Below are positions 1 to 7,077 of a DNA stretch of 35,608 bases, in pieces. The DNA is taken from the NCBI GenBank assembly GCA_964505725.1, contig CAZDJK010000037.1:1-35608 (forward strand). Reading direction: 5' to 3'. The translations under genes and the position numbers were made by a program. Source of the stretch: CAVRJC01 sp964505725. Its GTDB lineage: Bacteria > Actinomycetota > Acidimicrobiia > IMCC26256 > DASPTH01. Below the pieces are notes generated by a model, which worked only from the letters and a program-made list of their open reading frames with translations, was not told the origin of the DNA and ran no database searches. Within the stretch, counting starts at the first letter, position 1. The number at the start of each line of letters is the position of its first letter.

Positions 1-749
1 TGACGCGATGGGCGAACGCGCTCACGTACTCACGCAACCGCGCCGTCATCGCGGTGTCGCAAGCGGTCGCGTCGACGATCCGTCCCCCGCGCTGGCAACC
101 GGGCACGCTCCCCCCAGTCGAGGTCATCCGTTACGGCGCCGACCTCGGGGCCGTCCGCTCCGGCGACGCGGCACGCACCGAGGCACGACGCCGGCTCGGA
201 CTCGGCTCCTCGGCGCTCGTGGTCGGCTCGGTGGCGAACTTCACCGAGAAGAAGGACCAGAGGACGCTGCTCGGCGCGGTGGCCGAGCTCGCGCCGGAGC
301 TCCCGGAGCTCCAGGTGGTGCTGATCGGGACCGGACCGCTCGAGGACGAGCTCCGGGCCTCGACCCGGTCCCTCGGGATCGAGGAGCGCGTCCTCTTCAC
401 CGGCATCCGCGACGACGTCTACGAACTGCTCCCGGGATTCGACGTGTTCGCCCTGAGCTCGCGCTACGAGGGGCTCCCGATCTCGCTGCTCGAGGCGATG
501 GCGTCGGGCGTCGCGTGCGTCACCACCCGGGTGGGGGGAATTCCCGAAGTGATCACGAACGGCGTGGAGGGGCTCATGGTCGAGCCGGGCTCTCCCACTG
601 CTTTCGCGGGTGCGCTGCGCGAGGTCCTCGGGAGCACGACGCGTCGGAAGGAGATCGGGCGCTGCGCGGCGCAACGTGCGCAACAGTTCGACCTCCGCCG
701 GGCAACTGCGCGAACCCAGGAGACGTATCGACGCTGCCTCGCGCCATGA
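1..749 (+). CDS. Glycosyltransferase family 4 (GT-B), 3' part only
   Basis: The gene runs in from the left edge; the frame is open from base 3, so the N-terminal acceptor-binding domain lies outside the window. What remains is the C-terminal nucleotide-sugar-binding Rossmann domain of a GT-B retaining glycosyltransferase. Visible landmarks are VSQAVA near the domain junction, the GSVANFTEKKDQ strand-loop typical of GT4 enzymes, LIGTGPL, and the donor-binding EX7E motif in SSRYEGLPISLLEAMASG, followed by GGIPEVI. Such enzymes add sugars to lipids, cell-wall or exopolysaccharide precursors at the cytoplasmic membrane. Donor and acceptor cannot be named. Its last 176 bases overlap the end of a convergent minus-strand frame. 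Confidence 0.9.
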   Translation, partial: TRWANALTYSRNRAVIAVSQAVASTIRPPRWQPGTLPPVEVIRYGADLGAVRSGDAARTEARRRLGLGSSALVVGSVANFTEKKDQRTLLGAVAELAPELPELQVVLIGTGPLEDELRASTRSLGIEERVLFTGIRDDVYELLPGFDVFALSSRYEGLPISLLEAMASGVACVTTRVGGIPEVITNGVEGLMVEPGSPTAFAGALREVLGSTTRRKEIGRCAAQRAQQFDLRRATARTQETYRRCLAP

Positions 750-978
750 GGCGCGGTCCGCGCGCGCGATCGTCGTCGCTCGTGATCCTCATGACCGCGT
801 AGGCGCCGGTCGCGAGCAGCACGAGCGGCAGCGCGTAGAGCAACCCGGTGATCGGCAGGTGGTGCACCAGCAAGGTGAACACCACGACCGGGACCAGCAG
901 CGCCGCGCACACCTCGACGAACGCGAGTCTCGCCGCGACCCTGCGGCCCTTGGCAACACCACGTGCCGCAGTGCTCAT
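574..978 (-). CDS. Small membrane protein, unknown function
   Basis: A 134-residue frame on the minus strand. Residues about 18-64 form two hydrophobic stretches (LAFVEVCAALLVPVVVFTLLV and ITGLLYALPLVLLATGAYAVM) after a basic N-terminus, so it would be a two-helix inner-membrane protein. The start ATG has GGGGGG 5 nt upstream, and a TATAGT -10-like box lies further upstream. The C-terminal half is antisense to the glycosyltransferase end and looks low-complexity. Either the two genes truly overlap by 176 bases, or the reading frame is damaged after about residue 75. I recognise no family. The membrane part is probably real; the tail is doubtful. Confidence 0.5.
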   Translation of the reverse strand: MSTAARGVAKGRRVAARLAFVEVCAALLVPVVVFTLLVHHLPITGLLYALPLVLLATGAYAVMRITSDDDRARGPRLMARGSVDTSPGFAQLPGGGRTVAHVAPRSARSPSDASCSRGPRAAHPRKQWESPARP

Positions 979-1043
979 CGAACCCCCCAGCCCCTGAGCG
1001 CGCTCCGTCCCGGCGAAGACCCCAGGGCCGGAACGTCCGGGGG

Positions 1044-1049
1044 ACTATA
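1044..1049 (-). promoter_or_regulatory. -10 box (TATAGT) for the small membrane protein
   Basis: On the minus strand the hexamer reads TATAGT, a near-perfect -10 for the housekeeping sigma factor, and would give a leader of about 60 nt before the ATG at 978. No convincing -35 hexamer is seen. It supports transcription of the minus-strand frame 574-978. Confidence 0.4.
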
Positions 1050-1118
1050 CGCGAGCGCCTCGGTCGATTGGTGGATCCCGCTTCCGCCGACCACAGGTCG
1101 CGGCGCGATCACGCATGA

Positions 1119-1142
1119 ACGCAGCATTTCCTCACGCTGCGT
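1119..1142. promoter_or_regulatory. Inverted repeat upstream of the BldD-like gene
   Basis: Perfect 7-bp arms ACGCAGC (1119-1125) and GCTGCGT (1136-1142) separated by 10 bp. It lies about 30 bp upstream of the presumed -10 of the BldD-like gene at 1185, where a repressor or activator could sit. BldD homologues often regulate themselves, but the sequence does not prove which protein binds here. Confidence 0.35.
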
Positions 1143-1170
1143 GGTCCCCGAATGGCTCACGTTGTCGGAG

Positions 1171-1176
1171 TAGCTT
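1171..1176 (+). promoter_or_regulatory. -10 box (TAGCTT), probable leaderless start
   Basis: TAGCTT lies 8 nt upstream of the GTG at 1185, with no Shine-Dalgarno between. Transcription would begin at or within a base or two of the start codon. It supports GTG 1185 over the upstream ATG at 1152. Confidence 0.45.
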
Positions 1177-1184
1177 CTTGCGCC

Positions 1185-1670
1185 GTGGCGGACAGTGCTG
1201 GGAAGCGCCTCGGTGCCGCGCTGCGTTCGGCCCGGAAGCGACGCAAGCTCTCGCTTGCCGACGTGGCGCGGCGATCGGCCAATCACTTCACCGCCTCCGC
1301 GCTCGGCGCCTACGAGCGCGGTGACCGCGCGATCACCGTCGAGCGCCTCTCGCGCCTCGCCGACGTCTACGGCGAGACGCCGGCGCGTCTCCTCGCGGGG
1401 GATCCCGATCCGACGATCGACCTCGACCGGATCGAGCGCGGCGACCCGCACGGCCTGGTGCTCGACCTCTCGAGGCTGCGCGCGGCCGAGGAACCGGGCG
1501 CGCTCGCGGTGTTGGAGTTCGCCACCGCGATCAAGGCCATGCGCAAGGAGCCGACGACCTCGATCGTCGTCGTACGCCACGCGGACGCGCCGATCCTCGC
1601 GTCGCTGGTGGGGTGTGACCCGGTCGACATCGACGGGTGGCTCACCACGCCCAGAATCCCCACCGCGTAG
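1185..1670 (+). CDS. BldD-like XRE-family transcriptional regulator
   Basis: 161 residues from GTG 1185, close to the length of Streptomyces BldD (about 167). Residues 8-70 are an XRE helix-turn-helix with the BldD signature GAYERGDRAITVERLSRLAD. The C-terminal domain (about 78-155) matches the BldD dimerisation/c-di-GMP domain: GLVLDLSRL, then R120-K-E122, eight residues, and R131-H-A-D134. Known BldD binds a c-di-GMP tetramer through RxD-X8-RxxD; here only the first Asp is changed, to Glu. The role would be a global developmental or growth-phase regulator controlled by c-di-GMP; this is inferred by homology. A palindromic repeat follows the stop. An ATG at 1152 would add 11 residues but lies upstream of the -10. 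Confidence 0.85.
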   Translation: MADSAGKRLGAALRSARKRRKLSLADVARRSANHFTASALGAYERGDRAITVERLSRLADVYGETPARLLAGDPDPTIDLDRIERGDPHGLVLDLSRLRAAEEPGALAVLEFATAIKAMRKEPTTSIVVVRHADAPILASLVGCDPVDIDGWLTTPRIPTA

Positions 1671-1732
1671 GCCGCCCGGCCCTACCGTCGGCACGCCCAC
1701 GGAGTACCCGGAATCCCGTCACCGCAAACCCG

Positions 1733-1794
1733 CTTCCCCCGAGGTTGCGTCACCTACGCCGACTATTCCGGCTCGAGCGACGCAACCTCGGAAG
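1733..1794. repeat. Palindromic intergenic repeat, copy 1
   Basis: Outer arms GAGGTTGCGTC (1741-1751) and GACGCAACCTC (1779-1789) pair perfectly over 11 bp. CTTCC/GGAAG can extend the stem past a 3-base bulge. An inner stem GCCG/CGGC (1758-1761, 1769-1772) closes a loop containing TAT. It sits between the convergent BldD-like and ferritin-like genes, so it may act as a two-way terminator. Related copies are at 2528, 13748 and 29834. Confidence 0.85.
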
Positions 1795-1810
1795 AAGGAA
1801 GGCGGGGGTG

Positions 1811-2422
1811 CTACTTGGCGGCTGCCTTCACCGAGCGGGAGGGCTTGCCGTTCGCGCCCGGCGCTTGCGCCATCACCAGCTCGCGGATCTGGTCGACGGC
1901 GCTGCACACGGCGTCGATCTTGTCCTCGAGCGCGGAGAGCCGGTCGTCGGATGCGGCCTCGGCGCCGTTCGCCCGCTCCGTGAGGATGCCGCAACACCCG
2001 GTGAGCAGGCGGCCGGTGTCGCGCTCCTCGGCGATGTAACGGCCGAGCAGCGCGCCAGTGATCGGGTCGATGGAGTGGTCACGGAACATGGCGTCGAACG
2101 CGTCGGGCTCGTCACTGTCGCCGCCGAGACGTGAGACGCCGAGCGCCTCCATCTTCTCGAGGTCGGAGCAGTCCGACGTGACGATCTCCATCGCCTTGTC
2201 GAGCTGGTCGTCCTCCTTCTCGCGCACTTCGAAGCCGAGCTCGTTGATGCGCTTCGTGAACGACGCGCCGTGCTCGCTCTCGCGCGCGGCGACGGTCAGC
2301 AACACCTGGCGGACGTCGGGGTCGGGCGTGGTGTCGGCCCACGCCTTGTAGTAGACGCCTGCACGCGCCTCGCCTACTGCGAGCGCGTTGAGCAGTCCGA
2401 GGTAACTGGGCTTGTCGGCCAT
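1811..2422 (-). CDS. Ferritin-like (rubrerythrin-type) domain protein
   Basis: 203 residues from ATG 2422, chosen because GAGAGGAAG lies 8 nt upstream and homology starts there; the frame is open to 2515. Helical residues resemble ferritin-like di-iron proteins: E18 in LAVGEARAGVYY, E48-x2-H51 in VAARESEHGASF, and E132/E133 in IAEERDTGRLLTG, a possible second half-site. Residues about 155-180 form a coiled-coil-like segment and the tail is basic. The family handles iron or peroxide, or acts as an oxidoreductase scaffold; the exact role is unknown and metal ligation is inferred. The start has a strong promoter. Confidence 0.65.
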   Translation of the reverse strand: MADKPSYLGLLNALAVGEARAGVYYKAWADTTPDPDVRQVLLTVAARESEHGASFTKRINELGFEVREKEDDQLDKAMEIVTSDCSDLEKMEALGVSRLGGDSDEPDAFDAMFRDHSIDPITGALLGRYIAEERDTGRLLTGCCGILTERANGAEAASDDRLSALEDKIDAVCSAVDQIRELVMAQAPGANGKPSRSVKAAAK

Positions 2423-2470
2423 TCCGGGCGCTTCCTCTCCGCCCGCGGATCCAGCCGTGGGCACGGCAGC

Positions 2471-2499
2471 ACAGTACCGGCGCCCGGATTGGGCGGCAA
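2471..2499 (-). promoter_or_regulatory. Promoter of the ferritin-like gene
   Basis: On the minus strand TTGCCG (2494-2499) and TACTGT (2471-2476) are 17 bp apart, the standard spacing for a housekeeping sigma factor. The start site would be near 2464, giving a leader of about 42 nt with a Shine-Dalgarno. The same -35/-10 pattern is seen at 26128-26156. Confidence 0.6.
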
Positions 2500-2527
2500 A
2501 ACACCGGTTCGCCACACCCTCCGCACC

Positions 2528-2568
2528 TTGCGTCGTTCAGGCCGGCTATGCCGGCCCCGGCGACGCAA
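2528..2568. repeat. Palindromic intergenic repeat, copy 2
   Basis: Outer arms TTGCGTCG (2528-2535) and CGACGCAA (2561-2568); inner perfect 7-bp stem GGCCGGC/GCCGGCC (2540-2546, 2550-2556) with a TAT loop. It lies 20 bp beyond the stop of the last von Willebrand A gene and behind the ferritin-like promoter. It probably ends the MoxR operon transcript. Confidence 0.85.
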
Positions 2569-2588
2569 CCTCGAGAGCCAAGGGCGCC

Positions 2589-3560
2589 TCAGGGGAGGCG
2601 GGAGAACCAGGCGAGGGAGACCGCGCCGGTGAGGAGCGCGAGGACGAAGGCGGCGGCGCCGAACCACAGGGTGACGTCGCGGTACTCGGTGCGGAAGCCG
2701 ATGTCGGAGTGGACCGCCCGGTACACGTTGGCGAGCTCGCGGGAGCTGGTGGCGCGGAAGAAACGGCCGCCGGTGGTGCGGGCGATGGCGCGCAGGGCGG
2801 CGGCGTTGACGGGCACGCTCTGCACCAGGCCGTTGATGACGGCGGTGCCGCCCAGCGTCCCGTAGGCGATGGTGGAGACCGGCACGCCGTAGCGCTTCGC
2901 GAGCGCGGCCGCGACCTCGGTGGGACGGCCGGCGTTGGTGTCGCCGTCGGACAACAGCACCACCGCCGACGGCGGGAGCGGCCGCGGGCGCGCCTTCGGC
3001 GAATCCACGTCGGGGAGACCGACGGTGAACGCGATGGCGTCGATCGACGACGCGATGGCGTCGCCGATGGCGGTGCCGCTGGCGAGACGGGTGTCGCCGA
3101 TCGACTGGGCGACCGCGAACCGGTTGTAGGTGGGCGGCACGTCGACCGCCGACGTCCCCGCGAACTCCACGTAGCCCACGAGCGGGCCACCCGACAGCCG
3201 ACGCACGAACTGCTCGGCCGCGGCCTGCGCGGCACGCAAGCGGCTCGGGTGCACGTCGGTCGCGCCCATCGACGTGGACGCGTCGAGCGCGACGATGACG
3301 GTGGAGAGGTTACGGGGCACCTCGACCGTCGTCGCGGGGCGCGCGCTCGCGAGGACGAGGAGCAGGAGCGTGACGAGCAGCCCCGCGGTCGTGACGACGC
3401 GCCGGGCACCGGGCCGCCGCGGCGCGACGAGGTCCAGCATGTCGGGCGTCGCGAACCGCCGGGCGGCGCGCACGCTCCGCGCCGCGAGCGCCATCTCGGC
3501 CCCCAACGCCGCGCCGACCACGAGGAGCAGCCAGAGGAAGGCCGGTGATTGGAACGTCAC
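2589..3560 (-). CDS. Membrane von Willebrand A protein (BatA-like), second copy
   Basis: 323 residues from GTG 3560, seven bases after the stop of the preceding VWA gene; VTFQSPAFLWLLLVV matches the usual N-terminal helix of BatA-type proteins. Two N-terminal helices (about 8-26 and 56-73) precede a VWA domain with the metal-dependent adhesion motif D93-A-S95-T-S97 and LLSDGDTN. A last helix near the C-terminus (WFGAAAFVLALLTGAVSLAWF) anchors the other end. These proteins work with MoxR ATPases and DUF58 proteins, probably in envelope assembly or stress tolerance; the partner is not known. It is the last gene of the operon and ends before a palindromic repeat. Confidence 0.9.
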   Translation of the reverse strand: MTFQSPAFLWLLLVVGAALGAEMALAARSVRAARRFATPDMLDLVAPRRPGARRVVTTAGLLVTLLLLVLASARPATTVEVPRNLSTVIVALDASTSMGATDVHPSRLRAAQAAAEQFVRRLSGGPLVGYVEFAGTSAVDVPPTYNRFAVAQSIGDTRLASGTAIGDAIASSIDAIAFTVGLPDVDSPKARPRPLPPSAVVLLSDGDTNAGRPTEVAAALAKRYGVPVSTIAYGTLGGTAVINGLVQSVPVNAAALRAIARTTGGRFFRATSSRELANVYRAVHSDIGFRTEYRDVTLWFGAAAFVLALLTGAVSLAWFSRLP

Positions 3561-3567
3561 GACGCGC

Positions 3568-4542
3568 TCACGGGATCCTCGTCGACCACGCGACGGTGCC
3601 GCCGAGCGCGAGCAGCGCAAGGAGGAACGCACCCGCGAGGAACCAGTTGGCCAGCTCCTGCTGCTCGACGACGTACCCGAGGTCCTGGCCCAGCCGGTCG
3701 TACGCGCTGCGGAGCTCGGCGCGCGTCGTCGCCTGCAGGAAACGACCACCCGTGTCGCGCGCGAGCGCGCGCAGCTCGTCGGTGCCCACCGGCACCTTGA
3801 ACTGCTCGCCGGCCACGCGCACGGTGCCGTGGTCGGTCCCGAACCCGATGGTGGAGACCCGCACGTGCGCGTTCCTCGCCGCCATCGCAGCGGTGCCGGG
3901 AGGGCGGCCGACGGTGCTCTCGCCGTCCGACAGCAGCACGATCCCGGATCCCGGCGCGCCCCGTGCCGTCGAAGCCTGCACACCCTCATTCGTGGTGGAG
4001 AGCACCTCCCCGTGCCGGATGGCGTCGACGGCGCGATACACCGCCTCGCCCATCGCGGTGCCCTCGGAGGGTGTTGCCTGCTGGAGCGCGGCGAGCACCG
4101 CCCCGCGGTCGAGGGTGGGCGGCACCCGGAGCGCGACGTCACCGGAGAACGTGAGCAGGCCCACCCGGATCCCGTCGGGGAGCTGGTCGACGAAGCGCGC
4201 CGCGGCGGCCTTGGCCGCCGCGAGCCGCGTGGGCTTCACGTCCTTGGCCTGCATCGACGCCGACGTGTCGAGCGCGACCATCACCACCGTCAGCTGCCGC
4301 GGCACCCGCACCGTGCGCACCGGCCGCGCCAACGCAACGACCATCGCCGCCACCGCGAGCACGAAGGCCGCGGCGAGGACGTGCCGCTGTCGGCGCCGCG
4401 GCGCCGCCAGCGTGGACGCCAGGCCGGCGGTGGGGAGGATGACGCGGTACCGAGTACGCCGGAACTGCAGCGCGACGTAACCGATCGCCAGCACGAGCGG
4501 CACGACGAGGAGCCACAGGCGGCCGGCGTCGACGAAGCTCAC
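3568..4542 (-). CDS. Membrane von Willebrand A protein (BatA-like), first copy
   Basis: 324 residues with the same layout as its downstream neighbour: N-terminal helices (about 7-25 and 55-72), a VWA domain with D92-T-S94-A-S96, LLSDGESTVG, and a C-terminal helix (WFLAGAFLLALLALGGTVAW). Its ATG overlaps the DUF58 stop by four bases (ATGA), so translation is coupled. The two VWA genes are paralogues but differ in sequence, so a heteromeric pair is plausible. Similar operons in other bacteria are called Bat or aerotolerance loci, but that phenotype is not demonstrated here. Confidence 0.9.
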   Translation of the reverse strand: MSFVDAGRLWLLVVPLVLAIGYVALQFRRTRYRVILPTAGLASTLAAPRRRQRHVLAAAFVLAVAAMVVALARPVRTVRVPRQLTVVMVALDTSASMQAKDVKPTRLAAAKAAAARFVDQLPDGIRVGLLTFSGDVALRVPPTLDRGAVLAALQQATPSEGTAMGEAVYRAVDAIRHGEVLSTTNEGVQASTARGAPGSGIVLLSDGESTVGRPPGTAAMAARNAHVRVSTIGFGTDHGTVRVAGEQFKVPVGTDELRALARDTGGRFLQATTRAELRSAYDRLGQDLGYVVEQQELANWFLAGAFLLALLALGGTVAWSTRIP

Positions 4543-5495
4543 ACCCGGACCGCCGTCCCGACCCGGGCCGCGGCGCGGACGACCCGGCGACGTCGTACGA
4601 GGAACCCGGTGACGTCGCGGACCCAGTCGTGGTCGGTCCGCAGGACCGTGTGGTCGGCGCCCGCGGCGCGGAGCGCGGCCGCGACCTCGTCACGGTGCGC
4701 GCCGACGAGGGCGGCGTAGCGGTCCCGGAACCCCGGGCCCGACGTGCGCATCTCGACCGTGCGCCCGGTCTCCGGGTCCTCGAAGACGACGGTGCCGAGC
4801 GGCGGCAGGTCGAGCTCGTGCGGGTCGACCACCTCGAACGCGAGCACGTCGTGCCGCGCGCCGACCGAACGGAGCGGACCGACCCAGTCAACGTCGCCGA
4901 GGAAGTCGGAGAAGACGGCGACCGGGCCGCGCCGCCGCGCCACCCGATTGACCACCCGGAGCGCGTCGGCGAGCGTCGAAGGGTTCCCGTCGACCCGGGC
5001 GGGATCCTTCGACGACAGGTCGAACAGGAGCGAACGCGCGTTGCGCAGCCCCGGACGCGCCGGTCGGACGTCGAGCACCCCGGCGCCGAAGACGACCACG
5101 CCGACGCGTCCGCCGCTCCGTGCGGTGAGGAAGCTCAGGCACGCGAGGCCGCCGAGCGCAAGCTCCCACTTGGTGGAGCGCGCGGTGCTGAACGCCAGGC
5201 TCGCCGAGCGGTCGAGCACCACCCACAGCTCGAGCTCGCGGTCGGCGACGGTGTCACGCACGAACGGCACGCCGGCCCGTGCGGTCAGCTTCCAGTCGAT
5301 ACGCCGTACGTCGTCGCCGGGCGTGTACTCGCGGCCCTCGCCGCGTTCGAAGCCCGGTCCCGGCACCCGCCCGGGGAAGTCGCCCTGCACCACGCCGTCG
5401 ACCCGGCGCAGCACCGTGAGCTCGAGCTCGCGCATGCGGCGCTCCGCCCGGGCGTAGTCGCGGGCCCCGCTGCGTCGTGGCGCGGCGTCGGCCAC
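4539..5495 (-). CDS. DUF58 domain protein
   Basis: 318 residues from GTG 5495, six bases after the MoxR stop. The DUF58 signature GREYTPGDDVRRIDW is at residues 54-68. It is followed by a VWA-like fold (LWVVLDRSASLAF; VAVFSDFLGD) lacking membrane helices, so the protein is probably cytoplasmic and docks on the MoxR ring or the membrane VWA proteins. DUF58 genes almost always lie beside moxR, as here. Molecular function is unknown. The stop overlaps the next gene by four bases. Confidence 0.9.
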   Translation of the reverse strand: MADAAPRRSGARDYARAERRMRELELTVLRRVDGVVQGDFPGRVPGPGFERGEGREYTPGDDVRRIDWKLTARAGVPFVRDTVADRELELWVVLDRSASLAFSTARSTKWELALGGLACLSFLTARSGGRVGVVVFGAGVLDVRPARPGLRNARSLLFDLSSKDPARVDGNPSTLADALRVVNRVARRRGPVAVFSDFLGDVDWVGPLRSVGARHDVLAFEVVDPHELDLPPLGTVVFEDPETGRTVEMRTSGPGFRDRYAALVGAHRDEVAAALRAAGADHTVLRTDHDWVRDVTGFLVRRRRVVRAAARVGTAVRV

Positions 5496-5501
5496 GGCCG
5501 G

Positions 5502-6605
5502 TCAGCCGCCGAGCTCACCCGACGCGTTCGGCGACACTCCGACACGCGAGGGGTTCCAGTCCTGGCTCGGCGCGATGCGGGGCGGCGCGATCGACTCGAC
5601 CACGCGCGTGACCACGTCCTCCACGTCGGCGCCCTCGGCCGCGGCCTCGAACGACAGCACGATCCGGTGGCGCAGGACGTCGGGGGCGATCTCCGACACG
5701 TCGTCGGGGAGCACGTAGTTCCGCCCGCGCAGCAGCGCGAGGGCGCGGGCGCCGGCGACGAGGCCCAGGCTCGCGCGCGGGCTCGCACCGAATTCCACCA
5801 TCGGCGCGAGGTCGTCGAGCTCGAAGGCTTCGGGATCGCGCGTGGCGAGCACGAGCCGGACCGCGTACTCGACGACCGCATGGTCGACGAAGATCTCGTC
5901 GGTGGCGCGCTGCAGCGCCCGCAGGTCGCTCTTCTTGAGCACGGCGTTGGCGGTCGGCGGGTCGACCCCCATGCGCTTCACGATCTCGAGCTCCTCGGTG
6001 GGAGTCGGGTAGGGCACGAGGATCTTGAGCAGGAACCGGTCGCGTTGCGCTTCCGGCAGGGGGTACACGCCGTCGGACTCGATCGGGTTCTGCGTCGCGA
6101 GCACGAGGAACGGGTCGGGCGCGTGATGGGTCGTGCCGCCAATCGAGACCTGGCGCTCCGACATCACCTCGAGCAGCGCCGACTGCACCTTCGCGGGCGC
6201 GCGGTTGATCTCGTCGGCGAGCACGAAGTTGGCGAAGACCGGCCCGAGCGCGACCTCGAAGGACTCCTGCGACGGCCGGTAGACGAGCGTGCCGACGATG
6301 TCGGCCGGGACGAGGTCGGGCGTGAACTGGATGCGCACGAACGAGGCCCGCACCGTGCGGGCGAGGGTCTCGACCGTCAGCGTCTTGGCCAGGCCGGGCA
6401 CGCCCTCGATCAGGCAGTGCCCGCGGGCGAGGAGGCACACCATCGCCCGCTCGAGCATGCGGTCCTGCCCGACGACCACCCGCTTGACCTCGAACAGCGC
6501 CCGTTCGAGCAGCTCGCCGGGCGTGGCGGTCTCCGGGGCGCCGGGTTCGGCCTCGGAAGGGGCAGAGGGGGGACCCGAGCCGGTGGGAGGAGGAAACGAG
6601 GTCAT
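5502..6605 (-). CDS. MoxR-family AAA+ ATPase
   Basis: 367 residues from ATG 6605. The frame is open further upstream, but the small membrane protein stops at 6613 and homology begins near residue 28. After a Pro/Ser/Glu-rich tail come Walker A GVPGLAKT (68-75), Walker B LADEINR (129-135), sensor-1 ATQNP (170-174) and the EAQRDRF arginine-finger region (185-191), then the C-terminal lid. MoxR ATPases are chaperone-like hexamers that remodel or load cofactors into VWA partner proteins; the two VWA and one DUF58 genes downstream are the likely partners. Confidence 0.95.
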   Translation of the reverse strand: MTSFPPPTGSGPPSAPSEAEPGAPETATPGELLERALFEVKRVVVGQDRMLERAMVCLLARGHCLIEGVPGLAKTLTVETLARTVRASFVRIQFTPDLVPADIVGTLVYRPSQESFEVALGPVFANFVLADEINRAPAKVQSALLEVMSERQVSIGGTTHHAPDPFLVLATQNPIESDGVYPLPEAQRDRFLLKILVPYPTPTEELEIVKRMGVDPPTANAVLKKSDLRALQRATDEIFVDHAVVEYAVRLVLATRDPEAFELDDLAPMVEFGASPRASLGLVAGARALALLRGRNYVLPDDVSEIAPDVLRHRIVLSFEAAAEGADVEDVVTRVVESIAPPRIAPSQDWNPSRVGVSPNASGELGG

Positions 6606-6612
6606 GGCCCGC

Positions 6613-6960
6613 TCAGAGGACCTGCCGCGCGCCGGAGCCGTCGCCGGCGCCGCCGGTGTCCGCGCCCGGGTCGAACGCGCCGATGGGCGCCTGCACCTTC
6701 GGCCCGCACGAGGTGCTCGCCGACTTCCGCACCACGTGCCGGGCGGTGTCGCCCGGGGAGCGGAGCGCATAGGCGATGCCCGCGTGGAGCAGGAGCGTCG
6801 CGAGCAGCACGCCCAGCAGTACGAGGAATTGACGCCGTCGGGATTGACCGGTGCCGGACCGGTCGGACGGCGGCTCCACGGGGCCGTGGGCGTGATACCC
6901 CAGGGGCCGGTAGCGCGGCGGGTACTGGGTGGGTCCGTACTCGATCGGTCGCGGCGGCAT
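6613..6960 (-). CDS. Small Pro/Tyr-rich single-pass membrane protein
   Basis: 115 residues. The N-terminal third is rich in Pro, Tyr and Arg, one helix spans about 45-65 (FLVLLGVLLATLLLHAGIAYAL), and the C-terminal part is Gly/Asp-rich with a single Cys. The ATG has GGGAGG 6 nt upstream, and the stop is only seven bases before moxR, so it is the first gene of the MoxR operon. I recognise no family; in many Bat-like operons this position holds a small membrane protein or nothing. It could anchor or regulate the ATPase, which is inference. Confidence 0.75.
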   Translation of the reverse strand: MPPRPIEYGPTQYPPRYRPLGYHAHGPVEPPSDRSGTGQSRRRQFLVLLGVLLATLLLHAGIAYALRSPGDTARHVVRKSASTSCGPKVQAPIGAFDPGADTGGAGDGSGARQVL

Positions 6961-7041
6961 GAGCGTCCTCCCTGCCTCGCACCCTGGCCCGCGGCGACCG
7001 GAGCCGCCGTGGGGTCCGTCCGACGCCCATAGCTTCGCCGC

Positions 7042-7057
7042 GCGGGCACGCGCCCGC
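7042..7057 (-). terminator. Possible hairpin terminator after the cyclase gene
   Basis: GCGGGC (7042-7047) and GCCCGC (7052-7057) pair around a 4-base loop, 20 bp beyond the stop of the cyclase-family gene on the minus strand. There is no T-run, so intrinsic termination is uncertain. The surrounding 6961-7077 stretch otherwise holds only the ribosome binding site of the next gene. Confidence 0.3.
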
Positions 7058-7077
7058 CAAGGGCCGCTCGGCCGACC

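Noticed and set aside
4629..6962. Long open frame antisense to DUF58 and MoxR genes
   Set aside because: Same reason: the minus strand has Walker A, Walker B and the DUF58 signature.
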